The notes beneath the pieces are model-generated. The model saw only the letters and a program-made list of their open reading frames with translations, ran no database searches and had not been told where the DNA came from. A DNA stretch of 12,370 nucleotides from JBBQVO01 sp038211505 (GTDB lineage Bacteria; Chloroflexota; Dehalococcoidia; DSTF01; JACRBR01), in assembly GCA_038211505.1 (NCBI GenBank), contig JBBQVO010000097.1, forward strand, positions 1 through 12,370, in the 5' to 3' direction. Below are positions 5,448-12,370 of the stretch, piece by piece. The position numbers and the translations under genes are program-made. Each line of letters opens with the position of its first letter. Positions within the stretch are counted from its first letter, which is position 1.

Positions 5448-6362
5448 TTACGGAGCGCCGGTACCGCGCGCGCCGCAGTGGATGTCGGCGTTGATGCAGT
5501 CGCGCACGAGCGAATCGAGCACGGTCTGATCCCAGGCGTTGAAGAAGTCTGCGTGCGCAGTGTAGAAGGGGCCGGAGGCGAGCGTCACGCCCGTGCCGCC
5601 GGTCGTCGGGTACTTGACGTTGAGCGTGAGCTGGGCGATCGGCACGGGGTAGCCGGCGGGGCAGACGCCGCGGGTGCTGTACGCCATGTGGCTCTTGTGG
5701 TCGGCGCTATCGAGATCCGTTCCGTTCCAGCAGTCCGGGAAGAGGATCCGCATGTGCAGGCCGTCTTTGCCGGCGTCCGGACAGAGCGGCACGGCGGTTG
5801 CGGAGTTCATCGTCATGTCACCGCACTTGAACGACGCGATCTTTGCGCTCTGCGGCCCCGTCGCCTTCGAGTTGCCGGCGACGATCTTGAGGCCCGCGGG
5901 CGGCGCCTGCACGGACGCGGCGGGCTTGCCGCCGGTGCGGTAGTAGGCGTTCACTGATACGGGGGTGATGGCGACACCGTCGACGGAGAGCGTCGGCACC
6001 CAGTATCCCGCAGTGTCACCGGTGCGGTGGCAGGTCGTGCCGCCAGCGCGCAGGCTGTCGTACGTCGAGTTGGCGGCCGTCGTGATGTTGCTGAAGAAGT
6101 CGTGGCTGTGCGACTGGCCGGGCATGTTCGGGAAGACGATCGGATCGTCAGGCCCACGGTGGCTGAACTTGCAGACGCTGAGGAAGTTGGTCTCGGTGCC
6201 GGGCGTGCGCGGCGCCGAGGCGCGCGGCGACGACTTGCCCGACGGCTGGCTCGCCGCCGCGGGCGAGTTCGCGACCTTCGGCTTGCCGGCGGCGCCGGCC
6301 GACGTCGCCAGCGCGACGCCGAGCGTCACGATCGAGAGTCCGACGAAGAGAAAGCGTTTCAT
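5448..6362 (-). CDS. Secreted DUF1996-domain protein
   Basis: This 304-residue protein begins with a signal peptide (1-24, MKRFLFVGLSIVTLGVALAT then SAGAA) and a Ser/Pro/Ala-rich linker to about 55. A single DUF1996 domain follows. The family signature is clear: CKFSHRGPDDPIVFPNMPG (64-82) leading into SHSHDFF (84-90), then TCHRTGDTAGYWVPTL (110-125), LHMRILFPDCWNG (202-214), DHKSHMAY (221-228) and FYTAHADFFNAWD (266-278). The repeated His and paired Cys suggest metal binding and disulfides, but the family has no established activity to my knowledge; it occurs in fungi and actinobacteria-like secreted proteins. The ATG at 6362 is preceded by AAAGGA; the frame extends upstream to 6425 but that part is not signal-like. 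The product should be extracellular. Confidence 0.93.
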   Translation of the reverse strand: MKRFLFVGLSIVTLGVALATSAGAAGKPKVANSPAAASQPSGKSSPRASAPRTPGTETNFLSVCKFSHRGPDDPIVFPNMPGQSHSHDFFSNITTAANSTYDSLRAGGTTCHRTGDTAGYWVPTLSVDGVAITPVSVNAYYRTGGKPAASVQAPPAGLKIVAGNSKATGPQSAKIASFKCGDMTMNSATAVPLCPDAGKDGLHMRILFPDCWNGTDLDSADHKSHMAYSTRGVCPAGYPVPIAQLTLNVKYPTTGGTGVTLASGPFYTAHADFFNAWDQTVLDSLVRDCINADIHCGARGTGAP

Positions 6363-6465
6363 GGTGAGATCCTTTGCTGCTGCGAGGGCCTGCGCTTCTC
6401 CGCGCACCCCCATCGGCAACAGCATCGTCCATCGCTACGGGCGTCGCACCCGCGAAGGGCCACCA

Positions 6466-6479
6466 GAGCGTAAACGCTC
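6466..6479. promoter_or_regulatory. Palindrome upstream of the DUF1996 gene
   Basis: GAGCGT-AA-ACGCTC is a 6+6 bp inverted repeat with a 2-bp centre, about 104 bp upstream of the DUF1996 start. With a one-base bulge it extends through ACC (6462-6464) and GGT (6480-6482). It is operator-sized, but no cognate regulator is apparent. Confidence 0.3.
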
Positions 6480-6596
6480 GGTAAAGAACTGATGGCGCCG
6501 TGCGGCGCGCCGGTGAGAAAGACCGTGGCGGCTGGCGAGCACCTCACCCCCAGTCCGTACAGCCGTAGAGGGAAGGCCGTTGGTCGGCAACGTAAA

Positions 6597-6645
6597 CGCC
6601 ATCCCGCGCGCGGGCTGAAACGCCCGCGCTACGTTAGTGATGGCG
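6597..6645. repeat. Nested stem-loop, REP-like intergenic element
   Basis: An outer stem CGCCATC (6597-6603) / GATGGCG (6639-6645) encloses an inner stem GCGCGGGC (6608-6615) / GCCCGCGC (6622-6629) with loop TGAAAC. The inner core, CGCGGGCTGAAACGCCCGCG, has the look of a dispersed repeat found between genes in many environmental bacteria (from memory). It lies in the 384-bp gap between two minus-strand exported-protein genes, which otherwise holds no credible gene. Confidence 0.5.
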
Positions 6646-6687
6646 ATGACGTTCGCAACGCCTCAGTTCATCTCTCGAATCTCACCC

Positions 6688-6714
6688 CTCTGTGATCTCT
6701 GTGTCCTCTGTGGA
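6688..6714. repeat. Three tandem 9-bp units CTCTGTGNN
   Basis: CTCTGTGAT (6688-6696), CTCTGTGTC (6697-6705) and CTCTGTGGA (6706-6714) are perfect in their first seven bases. The array ends 32 bp before the stop codon (6749-6747) of the next minus-strand gene. Similar arrays recur between genes in several environmental phyla and their translation (TEDTE-like) is a known source of false ORFs; that recognition is from memory. Confidence 0.55.
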
Positions 6715-6746
6715 TCGTCCCCTGTGCAGACGACCGTGTGCGGCCG

Positions 6747-7760
6747 CTACGGCGCCATCGTCCACGTCGTGCCGGCGTTCGATGTCGTCCAGCTGCCGGC
6801 GGGCGTCGTGAAGGAGCCGTGGGTGGCGTCGGTAAAGGTGATCGACGTCACGGGCACGCCGGGGTCGAGATCGGTGACGACGACTTCGCTCCAATTCGTG
6901 CCGCCGTCAGTCGAGCGGAGGAGGTTGTGGCCGGGGCTACTGAGCCCAAGCCAGCCGTTGTTGAGATCCTGGAAGAAGAAGGCGCTGACGCCGTTGCCGT
7001 TCGGCAGCTCGCCGACGCCGGTCTCGGGCGGCGGCGTGCCGAGCGTCGTCCGGCTGATCAGCGCCCAAGAGACGCCGCCGTTCGCCGTCTTGAAGAGAAA
7101 CTTCTCGTTGCTGCCCGCGGCCGCGCCGCCGTAGCAGAACTGCCAGCGCGTGCTGGAGTCGAGCGCGAACGACATGCCGGGCGTCAGCGCGGCGCCGGCG
7201 AGCGACTGGCGCAACGTACAGGGATCCGTCGCCGCCGAAGGCGTCCCTTGCCATGTCACTTCGCCGCAGCGGTGCAACAGGTGCAGTCCGGGGAAGCCGG
7301 CCAGCTCATTGATCTCGAGCAGCGCCCAGTGCGACTGGCGGTTCGTCGGCGTGTCCTGCATCGTCACGTTCTGGTTGACGCTGCCGTTGGTGACGGTGAT
7401 GACGCCGGTCAATGTCACATCCGCGAGCGTGAAGCCTTCGGGCGCGCCCTCGGACTGCGGGCAGGCGAGATTCGTGCGGGCGAGGTAGAGGTAGCCGTTC
7501 ATGCCGTAAGCGGGCGGCACGCCGAAGTCGTCGCCCTTCACGAAGAGATCGACGAAGCCGGCCGGCGGCCAGGCATCGCCGGGATCGGGGGCGAATGCGC
7601 GGAAGGTGGTGTTGTCTGCGCCCAATCCGCTCAAGTCGTTCGAGACGTTCAAGTGTCCCTGCCCGACGATGGTACAGGACATCGCGGCGACGCCGGCGAC
7701 GGCGAACATCAGCAATGCAATACGCGTGAATCGAGAAGCGCGGCGGGGTTCGGCGCTCAT
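6747..7760 (-). CDS. Exported protein with C-terminal Asp-box (YCF48-like) repeats
   Basis: This 337-residue protein has an N-terminal hydrophobic segment (about 13-28) followed by C29 in AAMSC, which resembles but does not fully match a lipobox, so it is exported and possibly a lipoprotein. Residues 30-215 are an unrecognised beta-rich region with paired cysteines. The C-terminal part carries three Asp-box-type blades: KTANGGVSW (224-232), RSTDGGTNW (282-290) and TTSNAGTTW (325-333), with the YCF48-like spacer FFFQDLNNGWLGLSSPGHNL (261-280). Such repeats form beta-propellers in sialidase-like and photosystem-assembly proteins. Three blades are too few for a whole propeller, so it is partial or completed by the N-terminal part. 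The ATG at 7760 has GGAGG 4 nt upstream, better than the in-frame start at 7778. Substrate or partner is unknown. Confidence 0.88.
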   Translation of the reverse strand: MSAEPRRASRFTRIALLMFAVAGVAAMSCTIVGQGHLNVSNDLSGLGADNTTFRAFAPDPGDAWPPAGFVDLFVKGDDFGVPPAYGMNGYLYLARTNLACPQSEGAPEGFTLADVTLTGVITVTNGSVNQNVTMQDTPTNRQSHWALLEINELAGFPGLHLLHRCGEVTWQGTPSAATDPCTLRQSLAGAALTPGMSFALDSSTRWQFCYGGAAAGSNEKFLFKTANGGVSWALISRTTLGTPPPETGVGELPNGNGVSAFFFQDLNNGWLGLSSPGHNLLRSTDGGTNWSEVVVTDLDPGVPVTSITFTDATHGSFTTPAGSWTTSNAGTTWTMAP

Positions 7761-7894
7761 CAAGCCTCCAATGATCACTACATCACATCAACGCGCACAG
7801 TATGCCCGAAGCGCGCATGCGGCCGCTGATCCCCGATCTCAGCATCGGCCGACGCGGATCGGTTCTGTGCGATGGGTTGCATCGTCGTGATGTT

Positions 7895-8173
7895 TTAAGA
7901 TGGCGCCTGCCGCTCGCGGCAGATAGCGCAGCGTTTGGCGCTGTTGGCCCGCTTCAGACGGACTTCGGCGCGGCGCGCGTCGACTCTCGTTGGGTATTCG
8001 CAGATCGCGCCGACCGCGAACGTGATCCCGGCTGCGGCAAAGCGGCGTGTCAATTGCGCCGCGCTTCCGTTCGCGTGCTGATCGAGCCGGCGCGCGATAT
8101 CGTCGCACGAGCCCGTGTAGTGTTGTTTGTGTTCGAGCGGCGTCTCGAAGTGCAGCAGGTAGACGTAGGTCAA
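7895..8173 (-). CDS. GIY-YIG domain protein (small, UPF0213-like)
   Basis: This 92-residue protein is essentially a lone GIY-YIG domain. Visible signatures are YVYLLHF (3-9, the GIY strand), HYTG (18-21, the YIG strand with Y19), the helix DDIARRLDQHANG (24-36) with R29 and H33, and RRAEVRLKR (68-75) with E70 in the place of the metal-binding glutamate. All catalytic positions appear intact. The broader family contains DNA endonucleases such as UvrC and homing enzymes; small stand-alone members are common and mostly uncharacterised. The start is a TTG at 8173 with GGAG 10 nt upstream; no ATG or GTG in frame fits better. It is divergent from the VOC gene, sharing a 79-bp gap. The biological role is not known. 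Confidence 0.9.
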   Translation of the reverse strand: MTYVYLLHFETPLEHKQHYTGSCDDIARRLDQHANGSAAQLTRRFAAAGITFAVGAICEYPTRVDARRAEVRLKRANSAKRCAICRERQAPS

Positions 8174-8252
8174 TGGTGATCGCTCCGTATGAGGCGGGCC
8201 CGTTGGCTATCCTACCGACATCGCCGTGGGAGTGCAGGACACCGGAGCACAC

Positions 8253-8615
8253 GTGAAAATCAACCAGTTAATCATCAACATCAACAGCGAGCGGCCGCAA
8301 GCGTTGCTGGCGTTCTATCGCGATGTCGTCGGCGTGCCGCGACATCCGGATGCGAACCGCGAGAGCACGCTGGTCGCCGCCGGCGCGGAGCTGGTGTTCG
8401 ATAGCCACAGCGAGGTGAAGGGGGCGGCGCCGCAGCTGCAGCGCATCCTGCTCAATCTGTTCGTCGATGACGTCGCGGCCGAGCAGGCGCGGATCGAAGC
8501 GCAGGGCGTGACGTTCACTCGCACGGCGGGACACGAGGCGTGGGGCGGAGTGATCTCGACGTTCGCGGATCCCGATGGCAACTACTGCCAACTGATCGAG
8601 TTTCGGCCGGCGTAG
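8253..8615 (+). CDS. VOC-superfamily (glyoxalase/bleomycin-resistance fold) protein
   Basis: This 120-residue protein has the two beta-alpha-beta-beta-beta modules of the vicinal oxygen chelate fold. Module one runs INQLIININSERPQALLAFYRDVVGV (3-28). Module two runs RILLNLFVDDVAAEQARIEAQGV (64-86) and ends in STFADPDGNYCQLIEF (102-117) with the usual metal-ligand glutamate E116. Members act as glyoxalases, dioxygenases, epimerases or drug-binding proteins, so the fold does not fix a reaction. The normal first ligand position is occupied by Asn/Gln rather than His, leaving metal binding uncertain. The start is a GTG at 8253 with GGAG 5 nt upstream; an upstream in-frame GTG at 8226 adds nine residues not typical for the family. 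It is a single-gene unit. Confidence 0.9.
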   Translation: MKINQLIININSERPQALLAFYRDVVGVPRHPDANRESTLVAAGAELVFDSHSEVKGAAPQLQRILLNLFVDDVAAEQARIEAQGVTFTRTAGHEAWGGVISTFADPDGNYCQLIEFRPA

Positions 8616-8690
8616 CTGCCGGTCATGGGCTTGCGGGACGTGTACCGGTTCATGCATGTGCCGGCTGATCGCTGGCCGGGCCTGCACCGA

Positions 8691-11038
8691 TCACGAGCAC
8701 GTCTCGCCCGTTTTCGCGGGCGTGGCGCCGCCCGGCGTGATGCTTGCCGGCGAGTACGTCGCGTAGAAGATGGTGCGGCAGGGGTAGGCGGCGAACAGCC
8801 TCGCGTCCTCTGCTCCGGCGTCTGTCACGTACACGATGTCGCCATCTAACGTCGGTGCGTTGCGCCAAAACAGGTTCTCGTAACAACTGCCGCCAAAGAT
8901 ATACGGACAAGACTGCAACACGACGATCGCGTGGTGCGGATTCGCGGCCGCGACGCGGTCGAGGAACTTCATCTCGTCCTCGTCTGACCAGATCGCGCGC
9001 GCCGAGAAGGGGATGCCATCAAGGCGCCATGAATTGCGGCCACCGACCCACGAATAGGACGCAAAGATCGCGACCCCGACAATCAGAACGTAAACAGGCA
9101 GTGCGGCCGCAAGATGGTCGCGTTGGCTCGCGGTGCGATCGCCGAGTGCGGTAATCGCATCGCCGAGACGCGCCGCGGTCACGTCGGCGCCTCGCGCTGT
9201 GAGCAGGATGAAAAACGGCAACGCCTCGTACACGTAGCGCGGTCCGTAGACCGGGCTATACGCGACGAAGATCGCGGCTGATGCGAAAACGAGCGCGCCG
9301 CACGCGAGAAGGAACCAGTCGTACGGAGCGCGTGTTCCCAGCGCGAACGGCGCGATGGCGAAGGCGAGCCCGATGAACAGTGGCCAGCCGTTCATCACGA
9401 GCAGGATCGCCGCAAGATTGGCAACCTCGTTATCGAGCCCACCGGCGATCGAATTGTTGCCGGAGAAACCTACACTGTCGCCCAGTCCCCCGGCGGCCTG
9501 GTAGCCGTTCGTCAACGGGCTGCCGGTGGTGGAGTAGTTGTAGAAGGCGTACCAGATAAGCATTAGACCGCCGCCGATGGCGAACGCCACGGCCACGCGC
9601 GTCGCCCGCGGGCGCGTCCTGGCCGATAGCATCGGCGCGAGGATCAGCCCGGCGAACGGCAGCGTCAGGACGGCGCCGGACAAGGGTCTGGTGTTGAACA
9701 GCATGCCGAACGCCAACCCGCCGAGCAGCCCCATGGCGATCGGGTTGCGCTTCGAGGCGGTCAGCGCCGCCAGCGATGCGAGCAGGAAGAATCCCGCGGT
9801 GTTGTGCGACATGAAGGTGCTCGCGTTCATCAGAAAGAACGGCGACATGGCGAGGAGCGCCGCTGCCAGCAATCCTGTCGTGGCGCCGAACAGGTTTCGT
9901 CCGACGATGAACATCAGGACAACACTGAGCGCGCCGAGTAGCGGCGGCATCAGCCACGGGGCGCCGACGAGCCACCCCAGAGCGAGCATGAGCGGATGGC
10001 CGGACGTATAGAACGTCGCCCAGCGGCCATCGAAATCGATCATGAACGGCGGCTCTGTGAAGGCGAACGCCTGCGGCACCGCGGCGTCGCGATGTGCGTG
10101 CGCGCCGTCGCCAGCAGATGGCCCTGGAAGAGGTATACCGACTCGTCCGCAACGTGCCCGGAACGATGCACGACGACGATCATCAGGGTGAGACAGACAA
10201 CGAATGTACCCATCGCGAGGATCGCAACGAGAAGCGGGGTGATGAGCGGCGGAGCGGGCCGCCCTAACGCCCGTTCCGGCACTCGGGGCGCGGCGTATGA
10301 CAGTAGAAGGGCGATCGTCGCCAGTGCGAGGAGACCGACGATGGCAAACGGCCACGGCCGCAACGCCATCGCGGTCATCGCTCGCGCGCTCTCGACCTTG
10401 CTGACGTTGAGCTGTCGCTCGGCTGGCGCGGCCGGCGGCGGCGCTGAACCTCCGATCACCGAAAAGCGCGAAGAGTTTGCTCCGAAGCGGTGAAAGTCGA
10501 AAGCAACAAGACTGGAGGGATTCACACGCAATCCGATGATTCCGATGATAGCGTTGTGGTAGTCGACGTCCACCGCGTAGTCGCGGCCGGTGACGCCGGC
10601 CAATGTGCCGGTCGTGGGCGTGGGCGGGCCTTCGGGTGGCCGGTACGGCTCGTCATAGAGCACGGCATTGGAGTCGAGGTCGGTCACCTTGACGCGGCCG
10701 ATCGCGTTCGGCGAAGGAAGGCTTTCGATCTTGTCGGGGACGAGTGGCGAGACGATGACACCGCCAGCTGCCGGCGCGCCGGGAAACTCCTGCCTGTCGC
10801 GAAGTTGGCCGTCCACGTAGGCCGTGAATTCGTTGCCGCGCGCTTCGAGACGAATGTGCGTCGTCTGCCCGCCGTGGCTCCAAACATAGGCAGCGAGTAG
10901 GATCAGGTTCACGGCGATCGCAATCGCAATGCTGATCCGCGCCGACGGCTGCAGGCGCTGCAGACCGTCGCGAGCCCGCGCAATGATCGACGAGCGAGCG
11001 GACGGCGTCGGCGATGATGAATCCTGGTCTGTGGTCAA
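8691..11038 (-). pseudogene. GT-C membrane glycosyltransferase (GT39/ArnT-like), split by a one-base frameshift
   Basis: Two overlapping minus-strand frames form one protein. The 5' frame (11038 to about 10083) gives residues 1-319: a cytoplasmic tail, a membrane helix (35-53), a ~170-residue beta-rich domain outside the membrane (LEARGNEFTAYVDGQLRD, 64-81), helices near 230-248 and 267-291, then the first loop ADESVYLFQGHLL (297-309) with the acidic pair D298-E299 typical of GT-C enzymes. The 3' frame continues with AVPQAFAFTEPP and about eight more helices, ending in a Cys-containing soluble tail (CPYIFGGSCYENLFW). The join needs one inserted base and gives 782 residues. Such enzymes transfer sugars from lipid-phosphate donors across the membrane. 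The TTG at 11038 is the only start before an upstream stop. Whether the gene is truly broken or the base is missing from the assembly cannot be decided here. Confidence 0.85.
10077..10087 (-). other. Frameshift site in the glycosyltransferase gene
   Basis: On the minus strand the 5' frame reads HLLATARTHIATP and then turns into Arg/Ser-rich nonsense, while the +1 frame becomes sensible at AVPQAFAFTEPPF. The crossover is in ACGCCGCGGTG. One extra base after ACGCC, for example a third C or a G, restores ATP-AVPQAF. The total length from start to stop is 2348 nt, one short of a multiple of three, which agrees with a single lost base. A GC-rich run is a likely place for a sequencing error. Confidence 0.8.
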
Positions 11039-11079
11039 TTGCGGTCGCTTCTCGCGCCGGAGCGATGCGGCGGTTTCAA

Positions 11080-11108
11080 AGCATACGCGTTGACCACGGT
11101 GCGCTCAA
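11080..11108 (-). promoter_or_regulatory. Promoter of the glycosyltransferase gene
   Basis: TTGAGC (11108-11103) and TATGCT (11085-11080) on the minus strand are 17 bp apart, each matching consensus at 4 of 6 positions. The predicted start near 11073 gives a leader of about 35 nt to the TTG start at 11038. The spacing and location are good. Confidence 0.5.
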
Positions 11109-11176
11109 CGATCGCGGCTAACGCGGCCACAGGTAGCTCAGATCGCGTGTGTTTAACGTACGGGACGCGGTCGCCT

Positions 11177-11983
11177 CTACAGCGGCGGCGGATTGCTGCG
11201 CAACTGCGCCTCCGTCTGGGCCGTGTGGAGCATCGCCACCGGACGCAGTGTGCGGCCGAGCCGGATCACCTGACTCATGCCGATCTGGTCGATGCCGGCG
11301 CCGCGCCAGTCGCCACCGGCGGACATGCCGAGGACTGCGCGATCGGCGTCCGGCCCTTCGAGCCACGCCTCCATCTGCGTGTATGAACCCGTTGTGACAG
11401 GCGTGACGCTCAAGGCGCCGATCGCGCCGTGCAGAGAACGTTGAGGCGGCGGGCAACCGATCGAGAAGCCATCTGACTCCGATCTGAAGTCGTCGTCGGA
11501 GTAGTCACCCCATCCCTGAATGTTCGTGATCTGATGCCACGACGGTAGCCCTGATCCCTTCAGCCGCCAGATGCCGTCGATCAGATTGTAGACATGCATC
11601 GGCTTGCAGTGAACGCGGACGTCGAGCGGCCGAAGGTTCCACTGGCTTTTGTCGCGATGCACCTGGTACCAGCCGTTGACGTTCGGCTGCGACGGCAATG
11701 CGCGGTTGTGCGACGTGATGCCCTGGAACTGCCAGTCGTAGCCTGCGACACCGCCGGCTCCGTCCCAGAGCGTGATCTCGTGGCGGCCGTTGGCTTGGTT
11801 GATGATCAGATCGATTGAGTTTTGTCGCGCTGGAGGATGCGGCGGCCAGCCCGCGCGTGCGGCCGCGAGAATATCGGACGAGTTGATGTATCCGTTGCCG
11901 GTGAGGTCGAGTTCCGGGTCGTAGCGTACGTCGCCGCGCCGGGATCCGAAAGCGCCGACGACGTCGTCGATCGTGTGAGGCAT
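11177..11983 (-). CDS. Protein with one dockerin-like calcium loop and an unrecognised C-terminal domain
   Basis: The 268-residue protein starts at ATG 11983, 7 nt after GGGAG; the frame runs further upstream, but that part is Arg-rich and lacks coding character. Residues 22-46 form a single dockerin/EF-hand-type motif, DPELDLTGNGYINSSDILAAARAGW, with calcium-loop positions D26, T28, N30, Y32, N34 and D37. Normal cellulosomal dockerins have two such loops. The remaining ~215 residues (rich in Trp, Gly, Asn, for example GVAGYDWQFQGITSHNRALP and GWGDYSDDDFRSES) are not a family I recognise; they look beta-rich and could bind carbohydrate. No signal peptide or membrane helix is visible, which is odd for a dockerin-like protein. 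Its stop lies 138 bp upstream of the glycosyltransferase start, same strand, but that gene has its own promoter. Confidence 0.83.
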   Translation of the reverse strand: MPHTIDDVVGAFGSRRGDVRYDPELDLTGNGYINSSDILAAARAGWPPHPPARQNSIDLIINQANGRHEITLWDGAGGVAGYDWQFQGITSHNRALPSQPNVNGWYQVHRDKSQWNLRPLDVRVHCKPMHVYNLIDGIWRLKGSGLPSWHQITNIQGWGDYSDDDFRSESDGFSIGCPPPQRSLHGAIGALSVTPVTTGSYTQMEAWLEGPDADRAVLGMSAGGDWRGAGIDQIGMSQVIRLGRTLRPVAMLHTAQTEAQLRSNPPPL

Positions 11984-12215
11984 GTGGCATCTCCCGGTAT
12001 GCGTGAGTGTTGCGCGGAATCGCCGGCGTGTCGGACGACGTCTCGCGCCGCGCGTGACGATGATTGTCACCGGCGGCGCGCGATACTCCAACCCATCCAT
12101 GTCACACTTAGGACGCTGCGACGGGAGAGGGCGGCCACATGGAGCGACGCGCGTATCGGGGCGAGCAGGTGACACGATGTGCGTGTCGTAGTGAGCGGGC
12201 GAGCACCTATTGGGC

Positions 12216-12370
12216 ATGAACATCAACAGAGAGCCGACCCAGTACGCGGAGCTGAACACGCTGCTGTTCGAGCTGACCGAGCGCGCGCAGGCGATCCTCG
12301 GCGACAATTTCGTCGGTGCGTACCTGCAGGGTTCGTTCGCCGTCGGTGACGCCGACATGGCGAGCGATTG
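12216..12370 (+). CDS. Nucleotidyltransferase-domain protein, 3' end outside the window
   Basis: Fifty-one codons are visible before the window ends. The N-terminal helix (MNINREPTQYAELNTLLFEL) is followed by a strand GAYLQGSFAVGDADMASD (34-51), which is the GSxxxG...SD signature of the nucleotidyltransferase fold shared by aminoglycoside adenylyltransferases and the minimal nucleotidyltransferases. The second metal-binding Asp lies just past the edge. The family transfers a nucleoside monophosphate from NTP onto a hydroxyl of a small molecule or protein. A TTG at 12210 is an alternative start; neither start has a strong ribosome-binding site. The 232-bp divergent gap with the dockerin-like gene shows only weak promoter matches. 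The substrate cannot be told from this fragment. Confidence 0.85.
   Translation, partial: MNINREPTQYAELNTLLFELTERAQAILGDNFVGAYLQGSFAVGDADMASD

Noticed and set aside
6682..6894. Minus-strand frame containing TEDTEITEG
   Set aside because: This is translation of the CTCTGTGNN tandem repeat and of another gene out of frame.
6738..7829. 363-codon plus-strand frame opposite the Asp-box protein
   Set aside because: Shadow frame rich in Arg/Ala/Val; the minus strand has a signal segment, Asp-boxes and a ribosome-binding site.
11984..12358. Upstream extension of the dockerin-like frame
   Set aside because: The extra ~125 residues are Arg/Pro/Ser-rich, overlap the opposite nucleotidyltransferase start, and a good ribosome-binding site exists at the inner ATG.
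1..12370. CRISPR arrays, tRNA or rRNA genes, insertion sequences, prophage genes
   Set aside because: No regularly spaced repeats, no tRNA-like cloverleaf or CCA context, and no transposase, integrase or phage genes were seen.

Overview
The window is GC-rich bacterial DNA with compact genes on both strands and short intergenic gaps. It reads as a free-living environmental bacterium. Cyclic-di-GMP enzymes, an OmpR-type regulator with a KdpE-like DNA-binding half, an Asp-box exported protein and tandem CTCTGTGNN intergenic repeats would fit Chloroflexota. That placement is a guess from impression, not a result; no rRNA or other phylogenetic marker is present. Starts at GTG and TTG are common, and several genes share a GGAGG ribosome-binding site only 4 nt from the start codon.

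Layout. 1-792 (+) is the C-terminal part of a membrane-linked HD-GYP c-di-GMP phosphodiesterase. 843-1113 is a dense regulatory region: a strong minus-strand promoter, a tandem TetR-type operator on its start point, a perfect ribosome-binding site with a six-codon ORF, and a terminator, next to a TetR regulator gene (1114-1623, +). 1771-2592 (-) is a two-helix membrane GGDEF protein with a degenerate GDDEF motif. 2740-3285 (+) is an unknown protein with three cysteine pairs. A structured intergenic region (3286-3585) leads into an orphan OmpR-family response regulator (3586-4350, +). Next come a small disordered acidic protein (4432-4716, -) and a YbaK-type Cys-tRNA(Pro) deacylase (4870-5370, +) that ends in a 15-bp bidirectional terminator.

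The second half is richer in exported and envelope proteins: a secreted DUF1996 protein (5448-6362, -), an intergenic stretch with two kinds of dispersed-repeat-like sequence, an exported Asp-box/YCF48-like protein (6747-7760, -), a GIY-YIG domain protein (7895-8173, -), a VOC/glyoxalase-fold protein (8253-8615, +), a GT-C type membrane glycosyltransferase broken by a one-base frameshift (8691-11038, -), a protein with one dockerin-like calcium loop followed by an unrecognised domain (11177-11983, -), and the start of a nucleotidyltransferase (12216 to the edge, +).

How they fit together. The HD-GYP and GGDEF proteins are the two opposing arms of c-di-GMP turnover, although the cyclase motif is altered. 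Apart from that the genes are mostly single-gene units with no obvious shared pathway. The part least explained by ordinary annotation is the tiny operator-controlled transcription unit at 843-1019 on the minus strand.
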